From Bradyrhizobium sp. Gha (lineage in GTDB: Bacteria > Pseudomonadota > Alphaproteobacteria > Rhizobiales > Xanthobacteraceae), in assembly GCF_900113735.1 (NCBI RefSeq), contig NZ_FOQM01000001.1, positions 588,799-652,798 of the forward strand: a DNA stretch of 64,000 nucleotides, in the 5' to 3' direction. Position numbers and translations under genes: made by a program. The notes beneath the pieces were generated by a model. The model saw nothing but the letters and a program-made list of their open reading frames with translations. It was not told the origin of the DNA and did not search any database. Of the stretch, positions 25,446-35,200 are shown one piece after another (position 1 is the stretch's first letter; each line of letters opens with the position of its first letter).

Positions 25446-27548
25446 ATGAAAGCGCACATGGCTCCCATCCGTTTGGTGATCGCAGATCGGCGCCCGATCG
25501 TTCTGCAGGGCTTTGACTCGCTGTTTGCGGCAGAGCGCGACTTCGCGATCGTCGCGTCGTGTCTCGATGGAGCCGGTTGCCTCAAGGCAGTTCGGACCTT
25601 GACGCCGGATCTGGTGCTCGTCGAGGACGGATTTTCTGACGTGACGGCCTCTGACTTGCTCGCGATCGTCAAGGCCGAACATATTCCGACACGGCTGGTC
25701 TTCTACACCGCATCCGTTGCCCATGGCGACCTCGCCGCCGCCATCGCAGCGGGTTCTTGCTGCGCGATTTCGATGCGCGAGGAGCCCGAAACCTTGGTGC
25801 AATCGCTGCGGCTGGTGGCACCCACGCCCGTTCGGACGACTGCCGGCCGGAAGAAAAATGGTGCGTTGGGCGAATATGAAAATGGAGCGGCGGCGCTGAC
25901 GAACCAGGAGCGCAAGATCATGCGCCTGGTCGCTTACGGCATGTCGAACAAGCAGATCGCACGCCAGCTCAACGTCTCCCCGGAAATCATCAAGGCGCGG
26001 CTCGATCACATCTCGGCACAGCTCGAGATCAGAACCCGCGCCGAGATGGCAGTGTTCGCACTGTCGCGGCTTTACGGCGGAATCGGCGCGCTTGCGGCTT
26101 TGCTTTACGCCGCGCTGGACGACGTTCAGCCGGCCAACGCAGCCGCATTCGGCCACGAGCCCACCGATACGTTCACGATGATGACCCCGGACGGCAGCGC
26201 CGGCGTCATCACCCTCAAAATCAGCCCCAAAACGACGACGTCCGCTTCGGACAAGACGGCCAGATCCCTATTCAAGGGCGGCCGCATCGAGAATTCCATC
26301 GCTGAGACGCCGGCGCGGGCCAGCAAAGCCATCCAATCCAGTGTCGATAGTGCCTTCAGCACGATCACACTGCCGTCGGCCAGCTCTGCACGACCTGCCT
26401 TGAGCAGTTTCGGTAGTTTCATGATGACGGCGGCCGCGGTCTGGATTTCCGACCTGCTCAACAGCGTCGTGCATGCGTCCAACGTTGACGATAGCCTGAC
26501 CGTTCTTGCATCAGCGACGGGAAGCGGTACGGGCGAACTGGCAACCCCCCATTCTCCCGTCAGTTCGCTTGGCAGCGTCGCTGCAAATCTCGACAGCCCC
26601 AACAACCTCGCCTGGTGGCATCCTGAAACAGACCATCAAGCATTTGCTTTCGTGGCCCCCCTGAACGATACCCTTGTCAGAAATGACGACACCCCTCGGA
26701 TCATCGGCGCAGATGCGCGCGACGATGGCGCGGGCGGCAACGGCAATCCGCATGTCGGATCCGGATTCATCGACGCACCGATCGATCACGGCGGTTTCGA
26801 GCAGGTGGCCGCGACCGGCGTGCTTGGAAATACCGAACATGACGGAATGCAAGCGAGCGTGGCAGACGAGTCCAATCCCGCTCAATCGCAACAGGGTTCG
26901 CAGGGTGAGGACGGCGGCGAAGCCGCCAAGCAGGACGCCAAGCAGGACGGCAAGGAGGACGCAAAGCAGGACTTAGCGGACGACGATTCCACTCACGGAC
27001 AATCGCAGCGTGATTTGAACGAATCGAAAGACGGCCCGGTTACTGCCACGCAGCATTCCAAGCACGACACGACGGGAGGCGGCTCCAATCCTGGGCAAAC
27101 GCAGCCTGATTTACACGGTTCGCAAGGCCGTCCAGCCGGTGCCGGGCAGCATGCCGATGATGAGGCGAAGCCGGCGGGCGGCACGAATTCCGACCAATCT
27201 CACCGCGAGTCGCACCAGGCGTCTCAAGATGCCCCTGGAAACCCGCACGCGAGTTTGAGCCAGCACGCTGGAGCCGACGACCCAACGATCGATAACTCCC
27301 GTCAGGCCCACAAGACAGCCGCGCCGGAGCTTGGAGATTCCTTTCATTTCAAGAATGAAAATGCGGCTTCCGGAGCTTCAGATGTTTCTGATGTCCATGG
27401 TAGTCACGCACCGGATTTCGTTGACCATGGTCCGCACACAGCCGGTAACGACGTTCTGCCGCCCGTCCAGGCCTCCGACCTGATTGGCCCTCCAGGCGCG
27501 GAGCAAGCCGCCCTTCATCACGCACACGCGCACGATCTCTTCTTGTAG
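25446..27548 (+). CDS. LuxR-type regulator with a degenerate receiver domain and a long low-complexity tail
   Basis: A 700-residue protein. The receiver domain (residues 5-125) has lost key sites: the usual acidic pair is A-D-R-R, the phospho-acceptor Asp is Glu60 and the conserved Lys is Met110. A GerE/LuxR helix-turn-helix follows at about 149-208 (LTNQERKIMRLVAYGMSNKQ). A short hydrophobic segment (GALAALLYAALDD) comes next. Residues 240-700 are low in complexity, with KQDAKQD, SQ-rich and His-rich stretches (ALHHAHAHDLFL). The glutamate may mimic constitutive phosphorylation. Start at 25446 or Met5 at 25458. It is divergent from the chromate operon and convergent with the PAS-PAS kinase gene. 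Confidence 0.85.
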   Translation: MKAHMAPIRLVIADRRPIVLQGFDSLFAAERDFAIVASCLDGAGCLKAVRTLTPDLVLVEDGFSDVTASDLLAIVKAEHIPTRLVFYTASVAHGDLAAAIAAGSCCAISMREEPETLVQSLRLVAPTPVRTTAGRKKNGALGEYENGAAALTNQERKIMRLVAYGMSNKQIARQLNVSPEIIKARLDHISAQLEIRTRAEMAVFALSRLYGGIGALAALLYAALDDVQPANAAAFGHEPTDTFTMMTPDGSAGVITLKISPKTTTSASDKTARSLFKGGRIENSIAETPARASKAIQSSVDSAFSTITLPSASSARPALSSFGSFMMTAAAVWISDLLNSVVHASNVDDSLTVLASATGSGTGELATPHSPVSSLGSVAANLDSPNNLAWWHPETDHQAFAFVAPLNDTLVRNDDTPRIIGADARDDGAGGNGNPHVGSGFIDAPIDHGGFEQVAATGVLGNTEHDGMQASVADESNPAQSQQGSQGEDGGEAAKQDAKQDGKEDAKQDLADDDSTHGQSQRDLNESKDGPVTATQHSKHDTTGGGSNPGQTQPDLHGSQGRPAGAGQHADDEAKPAGGTNSDQSHRESHQASQDAPGNPHASLSQHAGADDPTIDNSRQAHKTAAPELGDSFHFKNENAASGASDVSDVHGSHAPDFVDHGPHTAGNDVLPPVQASDLIGPPGAEQAALHHAHAHDLFL

Positions 27549-27580
27549 CGATCATCGTGCTCCCGCACGCGGGCGTTGCG

Positions 27581-29542
27581 TCATTCACCCGGATTTCGTC
27601 GATCCAGCATCTCGCGCACCTTCAGCGCCAGCTTGGCCTGAGTGACCGGCTTTTCCAGGAGATCGACGCCCTTATCGAGCCGTCCCTGGTGAACGACGGC
27701 GTTGCGCGAGTAACCGGTCATGTAGAGAATGTTGAGATGCGGCCTGATCTGCTGCGCTCGCCTTCCCATCTCGCGGCCGTTCATGCCGGGCATGACCACA
27801 TCGGTCAGAACGAGGTCAACCTGCTGATCCTCCTGCAACAGGATGGTCAAAGCGGCCTGAGCACTTGCGGCAGATAAAACCCGATAGTTGAGGTCTCGCA
27901 GCACATCCGAAACGTAGCCCCTGAGATCGGCATCGTCTTCAACCACGAGAATGGTCTCGACGCTGGTGCCTTCCGCCATGAACTCGTCGGTTTCGTCCGG
28001 CGCTGGCTGCATATGGCCGAAGTAGCGGGGGAAATACATCTTGATGCTGGTCCCTTCCCCCACCTCGCTGTAGATCTTCACGTGTCCGCCGGACTGTTTG
28101 ACGAAGCCATAAACCTGACTGAGACCGAGTCCGGTTCCCTGCCCCGGCTCCTTCGTCGTGAAGAAGGGCTCGAATGCATGATTTAGAACCTCCGGGGTCA
28201 TGCCCGAGCCCGTGTCACTCACGCTGATCACGGTATACTGGCCTGCCGCGAGCTCCGGGTTGACACGCGAATAGTCTTCGTCAGCGGAGACGTTCGCCGC
28301 CTCGATGGTCAGCTTTCCGCCGTTCGGCATGGCGTCGCGGGCGTTGATCGCCAGATTGACGATGGTCGATTCCAGATGGTTCACGTCCGCTTCGATCTGC
28401 CAAAGGCCGGCGCCGCCGACTGTCTGCACCTCGATACGTTCGCCCAGCGTGCGTTGCAGGAACTCCTGCAGGCCGCTCAGGAAGCCGTTGAGGTTGATCG
28501 GCTTGGGATCGAGAGCCTGGCGGCGCGAGAAAGCGAGCAACCGGCTTGTCAGCGCCGCGGCGCGTTGAGCCCCACGCTTCGCGTTCGCCAGCGCGCGGTG
28601 GAGGTTGGGCCCTCCGATGTTGCGGCTGTTGCGTTCGGCGTTCTCGAGGTTTCCCAGGACGATCATCAGCAGATTGTTGAAGTCGTGGGCGATGCCGCCG
28701 CTGAGCTGTCCGACGGCCTCCAGCTTTTGGGACGCGACAAGCTGTTCCTGGACCCGCTGAAGTTCGTCCTGGGCCTGCTTGCGCTCGGTGAGATCACGCG
28801 TGACTTTCGCAAAACCGACGATCGCACCGCTCTCGTCGGTAATCCGGTCGATGACGACGGAGGCCCAGAAGCGCGTTCCGTCCTTGCGCATGCGCCATCC
28901 CTCGGCTTCGAACCGTCCGTTTTCGGCGGCCTCCGCCAGGGCCTTTTTCGGCACTTCTTTTTCAAGATCTTCGGGCGTGTAGAACGTGCTGAAATGCCGG
29001 CCGATGATCTCTTCCGGCCGATAGCCTTTGATGCGCTCGGCTCCGGGATTCCACGTCGCGACCCGCCCGGAGGGATCGAGCTGAAAAATGGCGTAGTCGA
29101 CCACAGCTTCAACAAGGCGGCGATATCGTCTTTCGCTCTCCAGGAGATCGATATGAGCCTGCTGTCGTTCAGTGATGTCGCGCGTGACCTTCGCAAATCC
29201 GATCAGGGCGCCCTCCTCGTCGCGAATGGCGTCGAGAACGACGAGCGCCCAGAACCGGGTGCCATCTTTCCTGACACGCCAGCCTTCTGACGCGAAGCGG
29301 CCAGTCTCGGCGGTTGTTGCCAGCACTCGCTCGGGCAAACCCTTGTCCCGGTCTTCCGGGGTATAAAAAGTCGAAAAATGTTTGCCGATGATCTCCTCGG
29401 CGGCATACCCCTTGAGGCGCTCGGCTCCCTTGTTCCAGGTCCTGACCACACCGCCGATGTCGAGCATGAAGATGGCATAATCGACAATCGCGTTGATCAG
29501 CAGTTCGAGGCTGCGGGGATCTTCGCCGGATGTCATTTGCAT
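27581..29542 (-). CDS. Hybrid PAS-PAS histidine kinase with receiver domain
   Basis: A cytosolic hybrid kinase of about 650 residues. Two PAS domains are nearly identical to each other (both have FSTFYTPED, W-RKDGTRFWA and GFAKVTRD-TERK/Q-A). A HisKA domain follows with the phospho-His in GGIAHDFNNLLMIV, then HATPase with NLAINARDAMP, DTGSGM and GTGLGLSQVYG, and a C-terminal receiver with DLVLTDVVMPG as the phospho-Asp site. The ATG at 29542 is assigned because PAS homology begins just after it; a longer frame exists upstream to 29905 but looks non-coding. No ribosome site is strong at either. Its stop codon is 32 bases from that of the LuxR-type gene on the opposite strand. Confidence 0.85.
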   Translation of the reverse strand: MQMTSGEDPRSLELLINAIVDYAIFMLDIGGVVRTWNKGAERLKGYAAEEIIGKHFSTFYTPEDRDKGLPERVLATTAETGRFASEGWRVRKDGTRFWALVVLDAIRDEEGALIGFAKVTRDITERQQAHIDLLESERRYRRLVEAVVDYAIFQLDPSGRVATWNPGAERIKGYRPEEIIGRHFSTFYTPEDLEKEVPKKALAEAAENGRFEAEGWRMRKDGTRFWASVVIDRITDESGAIVGFAKVTRDLTERKQAQDELQRVQEQLVASQKLEAVGQLSGGIAHDFNNLLMIVLGNLENAERNSRNIGGPNLHRALANAKRGAQRAAALTSRLLAFSRRQALDPKPINLNGFLSGLQEFLQRTLGERIEVQTVGGAGLWQIEADVNHLESTIVNLAINARDAMPNGGKLTIEAANVSADEDYSRVNPELAAGQYTVISVSDTGSGMTPEVLNHAFEPFFTTKEPGQGTGLGLSQVYGFVKQSGGHVKIYSEVGEGTSIKMYFPRYFGHMQPAPDETDEFMAEGTSVETILVVEDDADLRGYVSDVLRDLNYRVLSAASAQAALTILLQEDQQVDLVLTDVVMPGMNGREMGRRAQQIRPHLNILYMTGYSRNAVVHQGRLDKGVDLLEKPVTQAKLALKVREMLDRRNPGE

Positions 29543-29664
29543 GATCGAACTCAAGGGAGGGATTGGTCCAAACGCTTCGCATTCGGCAAATGTTCCTTCC
29601 GAACACACAATGGTACCGCTCACGGCGGCCGGCGATGGTTCAGCATGGCGTTGCGGTCGCGGTG

Positions 29665-30090
29665 CTAACGCTCCTCGGTCGGGTGCACCCATTTGTAGGG
29701 CGTGATGCTCCGCGTTGCGGTCAGCTTGATCATGTGAACGGGCGGCGCGGACCGTCCCTTCCGGCATGACCGGCACTTCAGCGAGGCCTCCAGCTTCCAG
29801 ATCGGCGTGTCGCGCGGACGACGGATCGCGTCGAGCGGCAGGCTCGCGCGCGTCTTGCATCTGACGCACTCGACCTCGAGCCAGCCCAGGCCGCCGTTGA
29901 GACATTGCGCCACCGTCGGCGACGGCTGCGCGGGACCGCCGTAACCTTCCATGCGGACCGACCAGGCTTCAGCTTCGGCCCGGTCGGCCTCACGCACGGC
30001 CTTTTTCGCCTCTTCACGGGCGTGCTTGGCGGAGATTTCCGCGCCCATCATGCGGCCGCTCCAGATGACTTCGCGTGATTTGGTGCTCAT
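29665..30090 (-). CDS. Hypothetical protein with a C4 zinc-ribbon-like motif, 141 aa
   Basis: A 141-residue cytosolic protein. The N terminus is a charged helix (HAREEAKKAVREADRAEAEAW). The middle has ECVRCKTRASLPLDAIRR and then LKCRSCRKGR, two CxxC knuckles about 35 residues apart, suitable for one zinc ion. The C terminus is PYKWVHPTEER. I recall similar proteins in Bradyrhizobium but no function. It is transcribed away from the plus-strand small genes at 30370. Start at the ATG at 30090. Confidence 0.72.
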   Translation of the reverse strand: MSTKSREVIWSGRMMGAEISAKHAREEAKKAVREADRAEAEAWSVRMEGYGGPAQPSPTVAQCLNGGLGWLEVECVRCKTRASLPLDAIRRPRDTPIWKLEASLKCRSCRKGRSAPPVHMIKLTATRSITPYKWVHPTEER

Positions 30091-30369
30091 GCCGCGATCA
30101 AAGCGACGCGGAGGCGCGTTGGCAAATTATCGATGGCTGGTAGGTCGGATCCTCAAGCCGGTACTGCGTATCGTGGGTGTGGACAACGGACGCTGCGGGT
30201 CGCGGGGGCCCGGTCGCGGCGCTCCACGCTCCGATCACCCGCTCCTGTGGTTCAGCGATCAAGGCGGGTAAGACTATCGACTCGGCTCACCAATCCAGGC
30301 CGAGGAGATCAGGCCCGGAGCCGTCCTCCCCTGAAGGAACCCGAAGACGCCGACTGCGTTAAGGCCGAA

Positions 30370-30555
30370 ATGAGCCAAGTACGACGAAGAGTTCGGCAGG
30401 AGAAGACCTTGAGCGAGAGACTCGCTGAGGCAGCTCGCGAAGCGCGCGCGCAGGCAGAGCTTCTGCCGAAGGGGCAGCTGCGAGACGTTCTTCTGGAAAA
30501 AGCTCGCCAGTACGAGGCGCAAATACCCCTCAATGCTTTTCTAGGGCAGCAATGA
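30370..30555 (+). CDS. Small charged hypothetical protein, 61 aa
   Basis: A helical, charged protein (RRRVRQEKTLSERLAEAARE, then LLPKGQLRDVLLEKARQYEA). The ATG at 30370 follows AAGG with proper spacing; a much longer frame from 30133 has no protein-like character before this point. Its stop overlaps the ATG of the next gene, so the two are translationally coupled. Short Rhizobiales proteins of this pattern are common and of unknown function. Confidence 0.72.
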   Translation: MSQVRRRVRQEKTLSERLAEAAREARAQAELLPKGQLRDVLLEKARQYEAQIPLNAFLGQQ

Positions 30556-30716
30556 TCAATCCGAATTGCCGCGTGTGCGAGGGACAGGGTTGGGTTTGCG
30601 AAAAGCACCCGCAGAAGGCCTGGACGCGCACAGGCTGCCAGTGCGCCCCCGTTGCACGTTGCGAATGTCAGGTGGCGCTAGCCAAGACGACGCGTCTTGT
30701 GGCGACCGAAGCCTAG
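30552..30716 (+). CDS. Small cysteine-rich protein, 54 aa
   Basis: This gene encodes MINPNCRVCEGQGWVCEKHP and then W, GCQCAPVARCECQ. The spacing of Cys and the GWVCE-HP-W core match a family of tiny Rhizobiales proteins whose usual form ends GCGAGxPCxCN, and which likely bind zinc. In this copy the GAGMP part reads APVAR. The gene starts at 30552, overlapping the stop of the upstream gene (ATGA), with AGGG before the start. Function unknown; a zinc-binding structural or regulatory role is inferred. Confidence 0.78.
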   Translation: MINPNCRVCEGQGWVCEKHPQKAWTRTGCQCAPVARCECQVALAKTTRLVATEA

Positions 30717-30863
30717 GCGCTACGCCTACGTTGTGCGCGGCGTCCATCTGGAACGGACGCAGACGCTGGCCGGCGGCGCCAGCCATTGCAATTTCCGCTT
30801 CTCGCGGCTCCCGTCCAACCAGGACGATTGACGCCCGAGGCCACAGCGCCCGTCGGCGACTTG

Positions 30864-31628
30864 CTATCCGAGCAAGCCCTTCAGGCCGGCATAGATCGAG
30901 CCGACCGCCGTCGCGGCGACGCCGGCCAGCGGGCCGACCGTCTGCATCAGATCCTGGATCAACCGCGCACGGCGGCGGAGCTGCTCCTCGCCGACATGCT
31001 GCCCGAGCAGGCGCGCCAGCCGAAAGGCGAAAGCATTGGGTTTCCCGCCCTGGCCTAGAACGCGCGGCAAAACCTGGAAGACCACGACTCCCAGAATGTT
31101 TCCGGACACGAAGGCCAGCAGGATACTTGCACCGTATTCGAACACTTCGCGCCATTCGACCCACACCGTCGGCAGGATCGGAACGCCATCGTGAAGGCCC
31201 GTCACGGTCAGCATTGCCTGGATGCTGACGCTGGCGAGCAGCAAGGCCAGCACGAGCGCTCCCAGCGCCGAGACCCGATGCAGGGGATAGGCTGCGAACC
31301 CGAATAGCAGGGGGACCACGATCGACGCGATCCGGAGCGGGATCGGAGAGAGGTTGAAGGTGATGGTGATCAGAATATGGGTGATCGTCAGCAGGACGGC
31401 CGGAGTGACGACGTAGAGAAAGGCATGCGTTGCGAAATAGCGCAGCGGGTTCTTGTAGCGCTCGAGCCGGACGTTGACGCGATCGAGGTCGCGCCTCAGC
31501 CTGTCCAGCTCGCCGACGATCTCATCGATCTCCAGAAGCGTCGGCCGCACGACGCGCAGATCGCGCGAGCAGTGCTTGCAGGCGATGGCCTCGTCCTTGA
31601 TCGTCTCGGCGCAGAAGGGACACTCCAT
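30864..31628 (-). CDS. Zinc-ribbon membrane protein, 254 aa (CHAT operon, gene 4)
   Basis: The N terminus MECPFCAETIKDEAIACKHC is a zinc ribbon with two CxxC knuckles, followed by a coiled coil (EIVGELDRLRRDLDRVNVRLERY). The rest has four or five hydrophobic helices (FLYVVTPAVLLTITHILITI, IVVPLLFGFAAYPL, ALGALVLALLLASVSIQAML and others), ending with an amphipathic helical tail. It is a cytosol-facing sensor-like membrane protein of unknown role. The ATG at 31628 lies two bases after the stop of the upstream zinc-ribbon gene. It closes a four-gene minus-strand cluster with a CHAT protein. Confidence 0.8.
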   Translation of the reverse strand: MECPFCAETIKDEAIACKHCSRDLRVVRPTLLEIDEIVGELDRLRRDLDRVNVRLERYKNPLRYFATHAFLYVVTPAVLLTITHILITITFNLSPIPLRIASIVVPLLFGFAAYPLHRVSALGALVLALLLASVSIQAMLTVTGLHDGVPILPTVWVEWREVFEYGASILLAFVSGNILGVVVFQVLPRVLGQGGKPNAFAFRLARLLGQHVGEEQLRRRARLIQDLMQTVGPLAGVAATAVGSIYAGLKGLLG

Positions 31629-31630
31629 CG

Positions 31631-31828
31631 TCAGCGCGACTTCCTGCGCCGCATGAGGGCTTCGACCTCGTCCCTGGCCCGCGTCAGCTCGTCGCGCAGC
31701 TGATCCCGCTTGCGCAGGAGATCGTCGCGCTCCGCAATCAGCGTCGCAGGGACAGCGATGTCGCGCCCGCAGGACGCGCAAACCAGCGCTTTATCCGCAT
31801 TCTCGGCCTGGCAGTAAGGACACGTCAC
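31631..31828 (-). CDS. Small zinc-ribbon coiled-coil protein, 65 aa (CHAT operon, gene 3)
   Basis: TCPYCQAENADKALVCASCG is a two-knuckle zinc ribbon, followed by a charged coiled coil (ERDDLLRKRDQLRDELTRARDEVEALM). It looks like a shortened, soluble version of the N terminus of the membrane protein downstream, and the two may pair through their coiled coils. Its start overlaps the stop of the upstream gene by four bases (ATGA), and only two bases separate it from the next start, so translation is tightly coupled. Confidence 0.82.
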   Translation of the reverse strand: MTCPYCQAENADKALVCASCGRDIAVPATLIAERDDLLRKRDQLRDELTRARDEVEALMRRRKSR

Positions 31829-32268
31829 TTCGGTGCGACCTTGAGGGTGAAGATGGCGGTGCCGGGCCGCCCGTCACTGTCCTTGATGTCGACCCGCACG
31901 GTGTAATCGCCGGGTGGCAATTCCGCATCCTGCATGTTGATCCCGTCAGCCTGCACGAACGGCTTGACCCGCGACGTCAAGTCGACGTTCGGTGTGCGGA
32001 GGAAGGTCACCTTGACCGAATCAGGATCGATCTTGGCGCCGCCGAACGACTCGAACTTCAGTTGAAGTTTCAAGGGTGAGGCGACCGATTCGCCTGGCGA
32101 GACGAACTCCACTTTCGGACCGCGCAGGATACCACGCCGGTCAGCCGCGACCGCCCCCTTCGGCGGTGGCAGCTTGGCTTCCTCCTCCGTGATCAATTGC
32201 GTGGCCCGCGACGTTCCCGAAAACAGGAGACCCGCCGCAACCAGCCCCAGCAAGACATTCCGCATCAT
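31825..32268 (-). CDS. Small exported protein, 147 aa (CHAT operon, gene 2)
   Basis: An exported protein: signal peptide MRNVLLGLVAAGLLFSGTSRA, mature part of about 120 residues. The region KLQLKFESFGGAKIDPDSVKV and PPGDYTVRVDIKDSDGRPGTAIFTLKV reads like a small beta-sandwich (Ig- or CalX-like) that may bind a partner or ligand. The ATG at 32268 (or the next codon) follows GGAAGGA. It starts 26 bases after the CHAT gene stop, in the same direction, so it probably serves the CHAT protein in the periplasm. Confidence 0.8.
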   Translation of the reverse strand: MMRNVLLGLVAAGLLFSGTSRATQLITEEEAKLPPPKGAVAADRRGILRGPKVEFVSPGESVASPLKLQLKFESFGGAKIDPDSVKVTFLRTPNVDLTSRVKPFVQADGINMQDAELPPGDYTVRVDIKDSDGRPGTAIFTLKVAPK

Positions 32269-32293
32269 TGTCCTTCCAACCTTCTCACGTCGA

Positions 32294-35200
32294 TCAACGC
32301 ACGCCGCCATCACCGATGATCGTATAGGGCGCCCAGAACAGCGGATGCGCATAGGCGAACTCGGTCTTGCCCTCGCTGTTCAGATAACCGGGACCATCGA
32401 CCAAGGCCATCATCGCCTGCCGCAGCGCCTCGCTTCGCGACAGTTTTGGATCGTCGGCCTGCCGCTTGAACAGATCGGTCACCAGCTGCCGGGCCGATTG
32501 CGAATGCACCGACCAGTTCGTCACCAGCAAGGCCCGCGTTCCCGCGTAGAAGAAGGCGCGGCCAAGGCCGGAGGCGGCCTCGGCACCGGCGCCGGCGCCA
32601 GCGCCGGTGTTGCAGGCCGACAGGATGACCCAGTCGGCGTCGAGCTTGAGGCCCAGAATCTCTTCCATGGTCAGGAGGCCGTCTCCGCCCTCACCCGTCA
32701 CCGCCGGGGACGACAGCGCGAGCGCCGGCTGCGTCAAGCCGTTGAGCTCGCCCGGGACAAGACCGTGCGTGGCGAAGGCGAGAATCCTGAAGCCGGAGAG
32801 ATTCATCGTCTTGACGGCGGTCTCGGTCGCATTCTTCCCGAGGAACAGCACCTTCGAGGGATCTGCCTGCAAGGCCAGCGCGATCGATTTGAGCTCGTCG
32901 GCCGTATCGGGAAGGCGGGGCAAGAGGCCGAGCTCGGCGCTGTCGACGCCGTCGAGCTTCGGGCTGCTGCGGCGCTTCAGCGGCATGCCGCGGGTGACGT
33001 TGCCACCGACATCGGCCACCTGAACCTTGCCGTCGCTCACTTCGGCCTCGGCTTCCTGGTCCTTGTTGAAATAGGGATCGCCGAACGCCACGAGTTCGCC
33101 GCGGCCTGGCTTGCCCGGCGGCAATTGCCGCAGCGTGCGCAACGCGGCAGCCGATGGCACCGTCGAGACGGCGTGGGTCCGCGCCAGCCACGGCACGTTG
33201 CGATAGCCGACGAAGAGTGGATCCTCGTCCGCCGCCACCTCGACCGGCGCCGTCGGCAACAGCGACAGCGGCAGCAGGCCGAGCGCGCCGTTGGTCACCA
33301 CGATCAAATTCTTGGCCGGCTTCCATCCGCTCTCGACCGGCTTCAGCAACAGCGCGTAGAGCTCGTAACCGAGCTCGAGATCGAACGGCGGAATGTCGGA
33401 GATCATCGCCGCCTGCGGCTCGAGCGCCTCGCGCAGCTTGCGGATCTTGGTCTCGATGTCTCCACTCCTGGCGTTGACGGCGGCGAACGCCACCGGGCCA
33501 GACTTCGGCACGGCCCAGACGAAGCTGCCGTTCTGTCCGAAATAGAACGACAGCATGGCTTCGTTGTCCGACAACGTCGCACGGATCTCCGCAACGCTCG
33601 GCGGCTTCGGCGAGACCAGATCGGCGTAAACAGGGAACTTCTGCTTGATCTCCTGGCGCGCCCTGTCGCGCTCACCGCGCAAGGCGGCGATCGACGCCTG
33701 GATCTGCTGCGCCCCCTTCTCGTCACGCTCCGCCGAAGGAATCGCGAGGACGTTGTTGAGCGTGCCGAGTTGGGCGTTGACCTGTTTCGTCAGATCCTGC
33801 TCTTTGCGGACGAGCTCGGCCAGCGCGGGATCTTTTGCCGCCGCACGCGCGCTGGAGGCCGCCAGCGCCTGCTGCACGGAGCGGCCGCGGATGGCATCTG
33901 CCAGACTGAAGGTCTCCTCACCGACCGCGCCGCCGGTGCCCTCGGCCCGCGCGAACAGCAGCAGGTAACTCTCGACGATGGTCTGCAGCCGCTGGCTGCG
34001 CGCGGCCACCACGGTGGTGTTCTCGTCGTCGGCATTCTCGTTCGCGTTCGCCATCATGATGGGAATGGCCGCCTTGAACTCCCGGATGGCGTCGGCATCG
34101 CGCCGCGCGCGCATCAATCCGATCGCCAGGGTGCCGCGCGCCGAAGCCGCATCAAAATGGTTCTCGCCGACCCGCCCGACCTGCTTCTTGACCAGTTGCT
34201 CGGCGGCGGCGATGCCGGCGTCGAGCTGTCCGGAATTGTAGAGCGCGAGAATGCGCCCCGGATTGAGCTCGATGACCTGGCGGCGCTGCGGATCCCAATT
34301 GGCGATAGCCTTGTCGATCCGCGCGAACATCTCGTTCGCTTCGGCATTCTTGCGCCGCAGGTTCAGAATGCCGGCGAGCTGCGACAGCAGCTGCACGGTC
34401 GACTGCGAGTCATCAGGCACGCCGACCGTCTTGTTGATCTCGAGCGCGACGCGGCCGAGCTGCTCGGCTTCCTCGTAACGGCCCTCGTCGACCAGAACGC
34501 CGGCCAATCCCATCACATAGCGCGGCATCACCGGATTATACTTGCCGGTGTCCTTCAGGCGCGACAACAACGCCCGGCGCGCATCGACCTCGGCTTCGGC
34601 GAGCCTGCCCTGCCGCGCCTTCATGCGCGCCTGGTTCAGAACCATGAAGTCGATTGACTGCAAGACGACGGTTTCAGCGGGAGGATTATCCGAGTCCATG
34701 ATGCCCTTCATGCCGGCGCGCTTGCGCTGCTCGGCCAGGCGATAGGAGACTTCGGCTTCGCTGAACTGGCCGCGCGCCTCGAAGATCATGGCGCGGGCGG
34801 CCTCGATTTCCGCCTCCCAATTCTGCCCCAACTTCGCATAAGAGGTCCGCCATCCGGGGAGACCGCTGGTGCGAGCCTCCTGAATGCCGGCCAAGCTGCG
34901 GCGAAGATAGGCTTCGGCCTGCGGGATGTCGCCCATTTGAATGAGAATGCCGGCGATCGAGCGATTGGCGTTGAACAGATACCCCTTCGCGCCCGGCATG
35001 GTGGCGACCTCGCGCAACTGCCTCTGCATGATCTCGAGTGCGCGCTTTGGATCGCCGACGGTCGAATATTGCAGGGCGGCAAGCTGCGTCAGGCGACCCA
35101 TCATGCTTGCGCTGACGGCGCCGCGTCCCACCTCGACGGCCTTGTTGGCGTCAGTGATGGATTCGGCAAGCCGTCCAAGCTGGGCGCGCGCATTGGCGCG

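Noticed and set aside
29543..29905. N-terminal extension of the hybrid kinase frame
   Set aside because: The extra 120 residues are Arg/Pro-rich and unlike any sensor domain, and the PAS homology begins after 29542.
32174..34657. An 827-codon plus-strand frame antisense to the CHAT gene
   Set aside because: Arg/Gln/His-rich shadow frame with no domain; it reflects codon bias of the CHAT gene.
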